Shown here: positions 17,214 to 25,321 of the stretch, in pieces
Layout: the number at the start of each line of letters is the position of its first letter
How positions within the stretch are numbered: the first letter of the stretch is position 1
Assembly: GCF_963691685.1 (NCBI RefSeq)
Contig: NZ_OY829290.1
Span: 4,119,001-4,183,000, forward strand
Source: Thalassovita sp.
Lineage (GTDB): Bacteria; Pseudomonadota; Alphaproteobacteria; Rhodobacterales; Rhodobacteraceae
Direction: 5' to 3'
DNA length: 64,000 nt
The notes under the pieces: model-generated
Databases searched by the model: none
What the model saw: only the letters and a program-made list of their open reading frames with translations
What the model was told of the DNA's origin: nothing
Program-made: the position numbers and the translations under genes

Positions 17214-17242
17214 CCTGGAACGATTGACCTGGAATGACAAAA
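17201..17242 (+). repeat. 14-base tandem repeat, three units, spanning a stop codon
   Basis: Units CTGGAACGACTAAC (17201-17214), CTGGAACGATTGAC (17215-17228) and the diverged CTGGAATGACAAAA (17229-17242). The first unit encodes the last residues and stop of the SDR; the others are 3' copies, with a second in-frame-like stop in unit 2. It looks like a recent slippage duplication. Confidence 0.8.
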
Positions 17243-17259
17243 GCGCCGGGAGGCCCAAG

Positions 17260-18282
17260 ATGAGCACCACCGCGGATTTGGATTTAGCGGCCGTCACGGC
17301 CTACCTCAGCCAGCATATCGATGGCTTCCAAGGCCCGTTGCAGGCCGAGAAGTTTGCAGTGGGCCAATCCAACCCCACCTTTCGCCTCAGTGGGCCGGAT
17401 CGCTCATGGGTGCTGCGCCGCAAACCACCCGGCGTGCTGCTGAAATCCGCCCATGCGGTGGAGCGGGAGTATCGGGTGCAAAAGGCCCTGGCGGGCAGTG
17501 ATGTTCCGGTGCCGGCGATGTATCACCTGTGTGAAGATGACAGCGTGATCGGGTCAGCCTTCTACGTGATGGAAGAAATCAAAGGCCGCCATTTCAACGA
17601 CCCCCGGCTGCCCGATGTGGCCGTGCCTGATCGCCTGGCGATTTTCGAAGAAATGAACCGGGTGTTGGCTGCAATCCATTCCGTTGACCTAAGTGCGGTG
17701 GGCCTGTCGGACTACGGGCCTGATGGCAATTACTACCGACGTCAGATCGACCGCTGGACCAAACAATACCGCGCCTCGGAAACCGATCAGATCCCCCCGA
17801 TGGAGGAGCTGATCAGCTGGCTCGACAGCAATGTCCCGGCAGAGGACGGGCAGCGCACGCTGGTGCATGGCGACTACCGGATCGACAATATGCTGTTTGC
17901 CGCAGACGGGCCGCAGTGTCTGGCCGTTCTGGACTGGGAACTCAGCACAACCGGCCACCCCTATGCCGATCTGGCCGCAGTCATCATGCAGTGGCAGATG
18001 CCCCCCGGTGGCGAAGGTCGCGGGCTGGCGGGTGTTGATCGCAGCGCCGAAGGGCTGATCAGTGATCAGGGGTTCATTGACCTTTATTGTCAGCGCCGCG
18101 GCCTGCCGGGCATCGACAGGTTTGGCTTCTATCTGGCCTTTGCCTTCTTCCGCATGGCGGCGATCCTGCAGGGCGTTTACAAACGGGCGCTTGATGGCAA
18201 TGCCTCAGACCCCGGCCGCGCCAAGGCCTTTGGCGCCTATGTGCCGCTGTTTGCCCAGCACGGGCTGGATGCGGCGAAGTGA
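17260..18282 (+). CDS. APH-fold phosphotransferase family protein (ACAD10/FadE36-like kinase)
   Basis: A 340-residue protein of the aminoglycoside-phosphotransferase fold. Kinase motifs: Brenner loop VHGDYRIDNML with catalytic Asp and Asn, then VLDWELSTTGHPYADLA with the metal-binding Asp. Proteins of this subgroup (the kinase part of human ACAD10/11) accompany acyl-CoA dehydrogenases and phosphorylate 4-hydroxyacyl-CoAs during their catabolism. GGGAGG precedes the ATG at 17260. In this cluster it suggests hydroxylated or branched fatty acids as substrates; no acyl-CoA dehydrogenase is present beside it. Confidence 0.87.
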   Translation: MSTTADLDLAAVTAYLSQHIDGFQGPLQAEKFAVGQSNPTFRLSGPDRSWVLRRKPPGVLLKSAHAVEREYRVQKALAGSDVPVPAMYHLCEDDSVIGSAFYVMEEIKGRHFNDPRLPDVAVPDRLAIFEEMNRVLAAIHSVDLSAVGLSDYGPDGNYYRRQIDRWTKQYRASETDQIPPMEELISWLDSNVPAEDGQRTLVHGDYRIDNMLFAADGPQCLAVLDWELSTTGHPYADLAAVIMQWQMPPGGEGRGLAGVDRSAEGLISDQGFIDLYCQRRGLPGIDRFGFYLAFAFFRMAAILQGVYKRALDGNASDPGRAKAFGAYVPLFAQHGLDAAK

Positions 18283-18292
18283 AGGACCAGAC

Positions 18293-18721
18293 ATGATTGA
18301 CCCCGCCCTGCGCGAAGACCCCTACGCGCTGCAAAAACACCTTGGATTTGAAATCACCGATTGGCAGCAGGGCTATGCCCGTGTGGAAATGCCCATCCTT
18401 GAGGTGCACGGCAACCGCTACGGCATTCCGCATGGCGGCGTGCATGCAACGCTGATCGACACGGCCATGGGTTTTTCGGGCTGCTACACTGGTGACCCGG
18501 ACAATCCGCAGATGGCTATGACCCTATCGCTGACGGTGAACTACCTAGGTCAAGCCCGCGGTGAGCGGCTGATCGTTGAAGCCCGCAAAACCGGTGGTGG
18601 CCGCAAGGTGTTTTTTACCGAAGCGCTGCTATCTGATGAACATGGCAACCCGGTTGCCAGCGGCGTCGGCACCTTCCGTTACCGCACAGGCACCAAAGCC
18701 CCAGAGGAGAGCCCCAAATGA
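18293..18721 (+). CDS. PaaI family acyl-CoA thioesterase
   Basis: A 142-residue hotdog protein. The PaaI-type active-site segment is GNRYGIPHGGVHATLIDTAMGFSG (His-Gly-Gly followed by Asp); the later block MTLSLTVNYLGQARGERL is also typical. It hydrolyses acyl-CoA thioesters, perhaps releasing dead-end intermediates and recycling CoA. It starts ten bases after the kinase-like gene and its stop overlaps the next start (ATGA at 18718-18721). Confidence 0.88.
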   Translation: MIDPALREDPYALQKHLGFEITDWQQGYARVEMPILEVHGNRYGIPHGGVHATLIDTAMGFSGCYTGDPDNPQMAMTLSLTVNYLGQARGERLIVEARKTGGGRKVFFTEALLSDEHGNPVASGVGTFRYRTGTKAPEESPK

Positions 18722-19752
18722 CCGAGATGCAGCATATCGTTTTGGCCCGCCGCCCCGAAGGTGCGCCGGTGGCCGAAGACTTCCGTTTGGAAACCGCCCC
18801 GCTGCCGGTGCCGGGTGACGGTGAGGTGCTGGTCAAACTCAGCCACTTCTCCCTCGATCCTTATATGCGGGGGCGTATGGATGATGCCAAGTCCTACGCG
18901 GCCCCGGTGCCCTTGAACGGCACGATGGAGGCCGGCGGCGTGGGTGAAGTCATCGCCTCAAACCATCCCGGATTTGCCCCCGGTGACATCGCCTTTGGCA
19001 TGTTTGGCTGGGCCAGCCACGGCTGCCTGCCGGGCAAGGAGCTGCGCAAGCTGGATCCCGCACATGGGCCGGTGACCGCCGCGCTGGGGGTTTTGGGGAT
19101 GCCTGGCTTCACCGGCTGGGCCGGACTGATGGAATATGGCCGCCCGAAAGCCGGCGAAACGCTGGTGGTTGCTGCCGCAACCGGACCGGTTGGATCGATG
19201 GTTGGGCAATTGGCCAAGTCGCTGGGCCTGCGGGTGATCGGCATCGCCGGTGGCACCGAGAAATGCCAGATGGCGGTCGAAACCTTCGGCTTTGACGCCT
19301 GTCTGGATCACCGCGCCTTTGGTGACGCCAAAGCCCTGCGCGCCGCGCTGGCGGAGGCCTGCCCGGATGGTATCGACATCTATTTTGAAAACGTCGCGGG
19401 CAAGGTGCTGGAGGCGGTGCTGCCCTTAATGAACGTTGGCGGGCGCATCCCGCTGTGCGGCATGATCGCCTGGTATAACGCCGGGGCGCTGGGGGCCAAT
19501 CAGGGCGGTGAGGTGGACCAGCTGCCCAAACTGTGGCGGACCATTTTGGTGAAGCGCCTGCATGTGCACGGTTTTATCATCACCGATCACTTCCACCGCT
19601 TTGGGGACTTCCTGAAAGAGGTCGGGCCCAAAGTGGCCGGTGGCGACATCCGTTTTGTCGAAGATGTGGCCGTGGGGCTGGAAAACGCGCCGGCTGCCTT
19701 TATGGCGATGCTGGGCGGGGGCAACACCGGCAAACAGATCGTGGCGCTCTAA
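18718..19752 (+). CDS. NADP-dependent MDR oxidoreductase (CurA/leukotriene B4 12-hydroxydehydrogenase type)
   Basis: A 344-residue zinc-independent medium-chain reductase. Diagnostic segments are LSLDPYMRGRM-like FSLDPYMRGRMDDAKSY near 44-60, GMPGFTGWAGLMEYG near 122-136, and the nucleotide-binding VVAAATGPVGSMVGQLAK. Such enzymes reduce enones or 2-enoyl compounds with NADPH. Last gene of the acyl-CoA cluster, coupled to the thioesterase and followed by a strong bidirectional terminator. Specific substrate unknown. Confidence 0.9.
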   Translation: MTEMQHIVLARRPEGAPVAEDFRLETAPLPVPGDGEVLVKLSHFSLDPYMRGRMDDAKSYAAPVPLNGTMEAGGVGEVIASNHPGFAPGDIAFGMFGWASHGCLPGKELRKLDPAHGPVTAALGVLGMPGFTGWAGLMEYGRPKAGETLVVAAATGPVGSMVGQLAKSLGLRVIGIAGGTEKCQMAVETFGFDACLDHRAFGDAKALRAALAEACPDGIDIYFENVAGKVLEAVLPLMNVGGRIPLCGMIAWYNAGALGANQGGEVDQLPKLWRTILVKRLHVHGFIITDHFHRFGDFLKEVGPKVAGGDIRFVEDVAVGLENAPAAFMAMLGGGNTGKQIVAL

Positions 19753-19770
19753 CCAGATAGAAACACATGA

Positions 19771-19796
19771 AAAAGGGGCCTCAGCGGCCCCTTTTT
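19771..19796. terminator. Bidirectional intrinsic terminator
   Basis: AAAAGGGGCC (19771-19780) and GGCCCCTTTT (19786-19795) with loop TCAGC; the A/T flanks serve both strands. It lies between the convergent MDR gene and the universal stress protein gene. Confidence 0.9.
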
Positions 19797-19817
19797 CCAT
19801 CCAGCAATATCACCGAA

Positions 19818-20669
19818 TTATTTCATCAGCAGAACCGGCACTTTACAGGTGCGGATCATCGCCGTGGTTGTGGACCCGATGATCATCGCGCGGATCCGCG
19901 AATGGCCATAGGCCCCCATCACCAGCATGTCATGCCCCTCGGCCTCAATCAGCTCCGCCAGGGCGGTTTCGGGCTGTCCCTCAACCACTTTGATCTCAGC
20001 CTCATGGCCACCGGCGGCCAGCGTCGCCTTGGCGTCTTCCAGACCTTTTGACACTGCATCGGACGGGGTGCCAACGGTCACCACCGTGCAGGCCAGACCG
20101 GCAAACAGCGGATGACGCGCCACATAGTCAACAGCCTTCATCGCGCTGACACCGCCATCAAAAGCGATCAACACTTTCTCAATCGGTTTGAACTCACGAT
20201 TGGCCACGAACACAGGCTTACTGGTGGCACGCGCCACACGTTCCAGGTTTGATCCCAGATGCAGCTTGGCAAAGTCAGCCTTCTCACCGCGTTTGCCGAT
20301 CACGATCAGATCGGCGTCGCCTTCCAGCTCTTCCACCGACTCGACAATGTCACCAATCCGCAGGTGCGGCCGCACCTCAGCCACGCCATCGGTTTCGATG
20401 ATCGCCTGCGCATCCTCAAGGATCGCGCGCCCCTGCGCCTGCGCCAGCTTGGCGCGCTGTGCGTCCAGCTCGGCCAGTTCGCCCATGATCTTGGTGCGCG
20501 CACCAAGGCGCAGGTTGCCACTCAGATCATCCGAACCCGCATCGCGGCGGCCCAGAACGTGGAACAGATCCACCGAGGCGCCAATGCGGCCGGCAATCCA
20601 GGCGATGTGATGGCAGACCGACTCGGAATAAGCAGACCCATCCACCAATGCGAAGATTTTCTTGCTCAT
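19818..20669 (-). CDS. Tandem-domain universal stress protein
   Basis: A 283-residue protein with two UspA domains. It begins MSKKIFALVDGSAYS, with the nucleotide-binding Asp of each domain in ALVDGS and LIAFDGGVSA. Domain 1 ends VIGKRGE...LGSNLERVARATSKPVFV, with the glycine motif modified; domain 2 keeps the canonical ATP motif GAYGHSR-x5-GS-T near the C-terminus. The start at 20669 follows GGGGG, ten bases after the SulP stop, so it is co-transcribed with the anion transporter and may regulate it or report on cellular energy. Confidence 0.92.
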   Translation of the reverse strand: MSKKIFALVDGSAYSESVCHHIAWIAGRIGASVDLFHVLGRRDAGSDDLSGNLRLGARTKIMGELAELDAQRAKLAQAQGRAILEDAQAIIETDGVAEVRPHLRIGDIVESVEELEGDADLIVIGKRGEKADFAKLHLGSNLERVARATSKPVFVANREFKPIEKVLIAFDGGVSAMKAVDYVARHPLFAGLACTVVTVGTPSDAVSKGLEDAKATLAAGGHEAEIKVVEGQPETALAELIEAEGHDMLVMGAYGHSRIRAMIIGSTTTAMIRTCKVPVLLMK

Positions 20670-20679
20670 GTCAGCCCCC

Positions 20680-22164
20680 TCAATGCGCCAAGAGCTTGTC
20701 CATCGCGCCGGGTTTGTCATGCTCCCCCAGACGATCAACAATGGTTTTCGATGCTTCGTTCATGCCGATGATCTCCACCTCGGCGCCGTCCCGACGGAAC
20801 TTGAGCACAGCCATGTCCAAGGCCGCAACAGACGAAATGTCCCAGATGTGGGCACGGCTGACGTCAATCACCACTTTCTCCAGCGCTTCTTTGAAGTCAA
20901 ACGCCTTCATGAAGTCCTCGGACGAGGCAAAGAACAACTGGCCGTGGATGGTGTAGGTGCGGGTGCGCCCATCTGCCGACAGGTCACTGGTGACGGCAAA
21001 CAGCTGCGCGATTTTCCAGGCAAAGAAGATGCCCGACAGCAGCACACCAACCAGAACACCGATGGCCAGGTTATGGGTGAAGACCACAAAGACCACCGTT
21101 GCCACCATCACAATGGACGAAGACGCCGGATGTTCGCGCAGGTTCGCGATGGAGGACCAGCTGAAGGTCCCGACCGAAACCATGATCATGATTGCCACCA
21201 ACGCGGCCATCGGGATCAGCCCCACGATGTCATCGAGGAACACAACAAGGATCAGCAGAACCACACCCGCGATGAAGCAGGACAGGCGGCCTCGACCCCC
21301 GGATTTCACGTTGATCATCGACTGACCGATCATCGCGCACCCCGCCATACCCCCGATGAAGCCGGTGGCCATGTTGGCAACACCCTGGCCGATGCATTCC
21401 TGGTTCTTGTCCGAGGTTGTATCGGTTAGATCATCCACTAGGTTCTGGGTCATCAGGCTTTCCAGCAGACCCACAGCCGCCACCGCAGCCGAGTATGGCA
21501 GGATGATCATCAGGGTTTCCATGTTCAACGGAATGTCCGGGATCAGGAACATCGGCAGCGTATCGGGCAGTTCGCCCATGTCGCTGACCGTGCGCAGATC
21601 CAGCCCCAGCGCCAGCGATATGCCGGTCAGAACCACGATGCAGACCAGCGGCGACGGGATCGATTTGGTCAGCAGCGGGAAGGTGTAGATGATGCCCAGA
21701 CCGGCCGCGACCATCACATAGGTCAGCGGTGGGACATCAATCAGCTCAGGCAGCTGCGCCATGAAAATCAGGATCGCCAGCGCGTTCACAAAGCCGGTCA
21801 TCACCGAGCGGCTGACAAAGCGCATCACATAGCCCAACTTCAACAGCCCGGCGCCGACCTGCAGGATGCCCGCCAGCACGGTTGCCGCCAGCAGATACTG
21901 CAGCCCGTGATCCTTCACCAGCGTCACCATCAACACGGCTGTCGCCGCTGTGGCTGCTGAGATCATGCCGGGGCGACCGCCGACAATGGCGGTGATCACC
22001 GCGATCGAGAAGGACGCATAAAGCCCCACCTTCGGGTCCACACCCGCGATGATCGAGAAGGCGATCGCCTCGGGGATCAGGGCCAGTGCGACCACCAGGC
22101 CGGACAAGAGGTCGGCGCGGATGTTTCCGAACCATTCGTGTTTGTAGTTGGATAGCAGCATCAT
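20680..22164 (-). CDS. SulP family inorganic anion transporter with STAS domain
   Basis: A 494-residue SLC26/SulP transporter. Membrane part residues about 20-390 with the signature region ADLLSGLVVALALIPEAIAFSIIAGVDP and GGRPGMISAATAAT; the C-terminal STAS domain (about 395-494) includes IDVSRAHIWDISSVAALD. Members move sulfate or, in marine bacteria, bicarbonate (BicA-like, Na-dependent). GGAGG before the ATG at 22164 fixes the start; a neighbouring ATG at 22161 is possible. The pairing with a universal stress protein and no sulfur-assimilation genes nearby make bicarbonate as likely as sulfate. Confidence 0.92.
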   Translation of the reverse strand: MMLLSNYKHEWFGNIRADLLSGLVVALALIPEAIAFSIIAGVDPKVGLYASFSIAVITAIVGGRPGMISAATAATAVLMVTLVKDHGLQYLLAATVLAGILQVGAGLLKLGYVMRFVSRSVMTGFVNALAILIFMAQLPELIDVPPLTYVMVAAGLGIIYTFPLLTKSIPSPLVCIVVLTGISLALGLDLRTVSDMGELPDTLPMFLIPDIPLNMETLMIILPYSAAVAAVGLLESLMTQNLVDDLTDTTSDKNQECIGQGVANMATGFIGGMAGCAMIGQSMINVKSGGRGRLSCFIAGVVLLILVVFLDDIVGLIPMAALVAIMIMVSVGTFSWSSIANLREHPASSSIVMVATVVFVVFTHNLAIGVLVGVLLSGIFFAWKIAQLFAVTSDLSADGRTRTYTIHGQLFFASSEDFMKAFDFKEALEKVVIDVSRAHIWDISSVAALDMAVLKFRRDGAEVEIIGMNEASKTIVDRLGEHDKPGAMDKLLAH

Positions 22165-22575
22165 CGGCCCTCCGTTCCGGACCGCGCCAGGGGCGACCGG
22201 GGTGCAAAGTTTTGTCCTGTTCAGCAAGTTTCGGGCCGGTTTCGGCCGCAAGACCACGTTTCGAGCCGCTTATATAAAGGGGTTTGAGGATCGCAAGCCC
22301 TAAGCCCGTTATCGTTTCCGCCTTGCCGGAACTGTCACAGCGCAATCACATTGCCGGGAGGCAGCGCCGCTTTTTCGGGCTTTTGTGCTAAGGTTAACAA
22401 CACCAAGGCCAGACACAACGCTCGCCACCGTGAGTGACCCGGGCACGCTGATCCGGCCTGATCGCAACACGCGACACCCCGCGGCACTGCGCGCAGCAGC
22501 TGCCCCGGACCTGCCCAACCCCAACCGGTCTGCCCGCCCCAATCGTGGCAGCCGCACCGAAAAGGGAGGATCAAA
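22165..22575. other. Divergent intergenic region, 411 bases
   Basis: Non-coding space between the divergent SulP and DUF2189 genes, presumably holding both promoters. Visible items are a GGCCG-GTTT-CGGCC hairpin near 22229-22244 in the SulP leader, an AT-rich TTATATAA box near 22270 on the SulP side, and GTTAAC around 22395. No operator or RNA family was recognised. Confidence 0.4.
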
Positions 22576-23445
22576 ATGGTCAAAACAATTGGAAACCCGC
22601 TCAGCTGGGGCGCTGGCGCCGTCACCGGGGCGGGCGCAATGATCGCTCATGGATCCGAGGCGATGGCAAGCCAGGACATGGCACTGCCTGAAGTCAGGCA
22701 ACTCAGTACTGGCGACCTGTGGGACGCCCTGCGCGAAGGCTTTGATGACCTCACCACCTTTCGCAGCGATGTTCTGATGATGGCGGTGATCTATCCGCTG
22801 GTCGGGCTAACCCTCTGTTTCTTCGCCTTCCAGCAGGCCCTGTTGCCCCTGCTGTTCCCCATCGCGGCGGGCTTTGCCCTGCTTGGGCCACTGGCCGCAA
22901 CCGGCCTTTATGAAATGTCACGCACCCGACAGGCCGAGGGCCGCGCCAGCTGGGCCGATGCGCTGATGCTGATGAGCAGCCCAAGGTTCGCGCCGATCAT
23001 GACGCTGGGCCTCTATCTGATCGTACTCTACGCCATTTGGCTCTATGCCGCGGCCTGGATCTACAGCCAGACATTGGGCGGCCTCGCCCCGGCAGGACCT
23101 GTTGAGTTCCTGCGCCTTCTCTTCACCACGGGCGAGGGCTGGCAGATGATCGTCTTTGGCAATGCGGTTGGTTTCCTTTTTGCGCTGACGGTGCTGGCCA
23201 CAGGCTTCATCGCCTTCCCCATGCTGGTGGACCGCCCGGTCGGCCTGCCGGTTGCCGTGGCAACCTCGCTGAAGGCAGCCAGAGAGAACAAAGCCGTCAC
23301 CCTCACCTGGGGCGCCATGATCGCCGTATTGCTGGCACTGGGCTCAGCCCCACTGTTCCTTGGCCTGATCTTCGTGATGCCACTGCTGGGCCACGCCAGT
23401 TGGCACCTCTACCGTAAGGCAGTGCATTTCCCCGAGGCCAAGTAG
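22576..23445 (+). CDS. DUF2189 domain-containing inner-membrane protein
   Basis: A 289-residue protein with a soluble N-terminus (about 60 residues) followed by about six hydrophobic segments. The stretch LREGFDDLTTFRSDVLMMAVIYPLVGL and PLLFPIAAGFALLGPLAATGLYEMSR are characteristic of DUF2189 proteins. AAAGGGAGGATC precedes the ATG. The family has no established function. It stands alone, divergent from SulP. Confidence 0.85.
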   Translation: MVKTIGNPLSWGAGAVTGAGAMIAHGSEAMASQDMALPEVRQLSTGDLWDALREGFDDLTTFRSDVLMMAVIYPLVGLTLCFFAFQQALLPLLFPIAAGFALLGPLAATGLYEMSRTRQAEGRASWADALMLMSSPRFAPIMTLGLYLIVLYAIWLYAAAWIYSQTLGGLAPAGPVEFLRLLFTTGEGWQMIVFGNAVGFLFALTVLATGFIAFPMLVDRPVGLPVAVATSLKAARENKAVTLTWGAMIAVLLALGSAPLFLGLIFVMPLLGHASWHLYRKAVHFPEAK

Positions 23446-23484
23446 CCCCGGACACGCCGGCCCTGAGGAGAGGGAGGTAAGAAA

Positions 23485-23502
23485 GCGGGGTCACACCCCC
23501 GC
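23485..23502 (+). terminator. GC hairpin between convergent genes
   Basis: GCGGGG (23485-23490) and CCCCGC (23497-23502) separated by six bases, between the DUF2189 gene and the convergent azlD. No T-tract, so weak as an intrinsic terminator. Confidence 0.35.
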
Positions 23503-23596
23503 CCATTGCGCTATTTGGTACGCCTTAGGGTAAAGGCCATTTAGCAATCGATGCGACTGTCTGAGATGTTAAAACTCGCGTTGGGTTTCCAGCAAT

Positions 23597-23893
23597 TCAC
23601 ACGCCGAGCCAGAGAAGCAGTCCAAAAGCTGCAACACCAACAAACATCGTTAAGATGACGTGGTTTGTGAAATATGCAACGGCCAGAGCAACGCCAGCGG
23701 CAACCCACGTTCCCAGAGGTTGGCCAGCCAATGAAGATGCCACCAGTGAGACGACAATAAGGCCGGGCAACTCATCCAACACCCAGTTGAAACGCGACGA
23801 CTTGATCGCATCTCCTGCAAAGAGACCGAGAACACGGATAGTGAATGCAGCAATCGCAAGGACGAGGATCAGCAGCCAATAAGAAATAGTCAT
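23597..23893 (-). CDS. AzlD family branched-chain amino acid exporter subunit
   Basis: A 98-residue protein with three to four transmembrane segments (YWLLILVLAIAAFTIRVLG; LPGLIVVSLVASSL; VAYFTNHVILTMFVGVAAFGLLLWL). It is the small partner of AzlC in LIV-E-type export of branched-chain amino acids or analogues. Its start overlaps the AzlC stop by four bases. The segment is less GC-rich than its surroundings. Confidence 0.88.
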   Translation of the reverse strand: MTISYWLLILVLAIAAFTIRVLGLFAGDAIKSSRFNWVLDELPGLIVVSLVASSLAGQPLGTWVAAGVALAVAYFTNHVILTMFVGVAAFGLLLWLGV

Positions 23894-24570
23894 TTTGGGG
23901 TCTTTCCTCGCTTTCTAAGCTGATGGGAGATGACGAGGCCACATATAGCCCCGGTGACGATCGCATAGGCTTTCGGTGTTCCCAGTGATACGGCTGCGAT
24001 TGTTGTGACAAAGCTGGCGGACCATGGGAGCAGATTTGCATACCCCCGCCATAACCCTCTGGCCATTGCGATAAACGCAGCGGTAAACGCAAAGCCCAAA
24101 CCAAACTGCTCAAGGTTTGGCAGGGTTGATCCTGCGACTGCTCCAAGCGTTGTCGAGACGGTCCAGACGCAAATCATCACCAGCCCAGAACCGATCAGAA
24201 AACGAGCACCGATCGCCGGGTCTTTTGCACGCTCTGCCATCGTCAGTGCCCAGTTTTCATCACCGGTAATGTGGATTGTTAACAGCTTCATTCGCAGCGA
24301 AAGACCACTTAGAATCTCTGATAAGGACGCAACAATACCGATGTAGCGCAGGTTCAGTGCCGCGCCTGCCAAGGCCGCACCTAGCACAGAGGCGGATCCA
24401 GCGAATTGCTCAACCGCGACAATCTGGGAAGATCCAGCGTGGACCATACCGCTCATCAGCGTGACGCCCCACCATGGGAAGCCAACCTGAGCAGCCAACA
24501 AACCAAAAGCGAAGCCATAGACAGCTGCGCCAGCAGCCAAGGGAAGAATTGCAAGAGCACCGTGTTTCAT
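23890..24570 (-). CDS. AzlC family amino acid exporter, large subunit
   Basis: A 226-residue membrane protein with the AzlC signatures ILPLAAGAAVYGFAFGLLAAQ and LMSGMVHAGSSQIVAVEQ, plus ITGDENWAL in the middle. It forms an exporter with AzlD. The ATG at 24570 is taken; a TTG three codons upstream is possible and neither has a good ribosome site, so the transcript could be nearly leaderless. Divergent from an Lrp-type regulator 102 bases away, which is the classic azlB-azlCD layout. Confidence 0.9.
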   Translation of the reverse strand: MKHGALAILPLAAGAAVYGFAFGLLAAQVGFPWWGVTLMSGMVHAGSSQIVAVEQFAGSASVLGAALAGAALNLRYIGIVASLSEILSGLSLRMKLLTIHITGDENWALTMAERAKDPAIGARFLIGSGLVMICVWTVSTTLGAVAGSTLPNLEQFGLGFAFTAAFIAMARGLWRGYANLLPWSASFVTTIAAVSLGTPKAYAIVTGAICGLVISHQLRKRGKTPK

Positions 24571-24672
24571 GGCGCTCAAATTAGATTTTTATTGTGATAT
24601 GATAAACGGTGTAAATTGATATATAGTGATCTTGCAAAATCAAATTTCCAGAAAAAGTGAGGCAAGTCGATC
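24571..24672. promoter_or_regulatory. AT-rich divergent promoter region azlC / Lrp regulator
   Basis: About 100 bases, conspicuously AT-rich against its surroundings, with TTGTGATATGATAAACGG and ATTGATATATAGTGATC. Lrp-type regulators prefer such AT-rich, loosely repeated sites (here the repeated TGATAT element), so autoregulation plus control of azlCD is the likely function. Confidence 0.5.
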
Positions 24673-25125
24673 ATGGATCAGCTGGACAATAAGCTGCTGG
24701 CATTGCTGCAGCAAAACGCACGAACAACCATTCAGGACATGGCGGACCACACCGGGGCGTCCACGGCATCGGTGCAGAGACGGCTAAAGGTTCTGCGCGA
24801 CAAGGGCGTCATCCAGAAAGAAGTGGCCGTTCTTGACCGAACAAAGCTAGGTTTTGGTATCACTGCGATCGTGTCCGTCGAACTTGAACGTGACCGTCTG
24901 GATCAGATCAGCGCATTTAAAAGAAAGGCGCGCGAAGACAGGCAGGTGACCAACTTCTATTGCATCGCCGGTGATGCAGATTTCTTGATGGTCGTCGTCG
25001 CCAAAGACATTGAGGATTACGAACGTTTCACCCATCGGTTTTTCTTTGCTGACAAGAATGTTCGTAAGTTCCGCACATCAATTGTCGTTTCGACTGAAAA
25101 GGCAACTTTGGAGCTACCGATCTAA
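24673..25125 (+). CDS. Lrp/AsnC family transcriptional regulator
   Basis: A 150-residue regulator: N-terminal winged helix with helix-turn-helix around MADHTGASTASVQRRLKVLRDKG (about 22-44) and C-terminal RAM ligand-binding domain (FGITAIVSVEL...FYCIAGDADFLMVVVAKDIEDY). Amino acids usually act as effectors. Divergent to azlCD, so probably an AzlB-like controller of branched-chain amino acid export. Codon usage appears less GC-biased than in flanking genes. Confidence 0.93.
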   Translation: MDQLDNKLLALLQQNARTTIQDMADHTGASTASVQRRLKVLRDKGVIQKEVAVLDRTKLGFGITAIVSVELERDRLDQISAFKRKAREDRQVTNFYCIAGDADFLMVVVAKDIEDYERFTHRFFFADKNVRKFRTSIVVSTEKATLELPI

Positions 25126-25321
25126 CCTCTGCCCAGTTTTTGCAACGATATCAGAAGCCGCTACCTGCGGCATTGCCGACATTGATGCCGAGCACAGCAT
25201 CCGGCTCTGAGGGCTCAAAGCGTCCTTTGTGCCTTGGGCCTTAAATTGCCTCATGAGTCGCATTTACCCCGATGCCTGGGGGCTCGACGCCACCCATTAT
25301 GACGCCCTAGACCCAGGGTCG

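Noticed and set aside
22250..22300. Heat-shock (RpoH) promoter upstream of SulP
   Set aside because: A CTTG and a CCCCTT box are present on the minus strand but only nine bases apart instead of 13-14.
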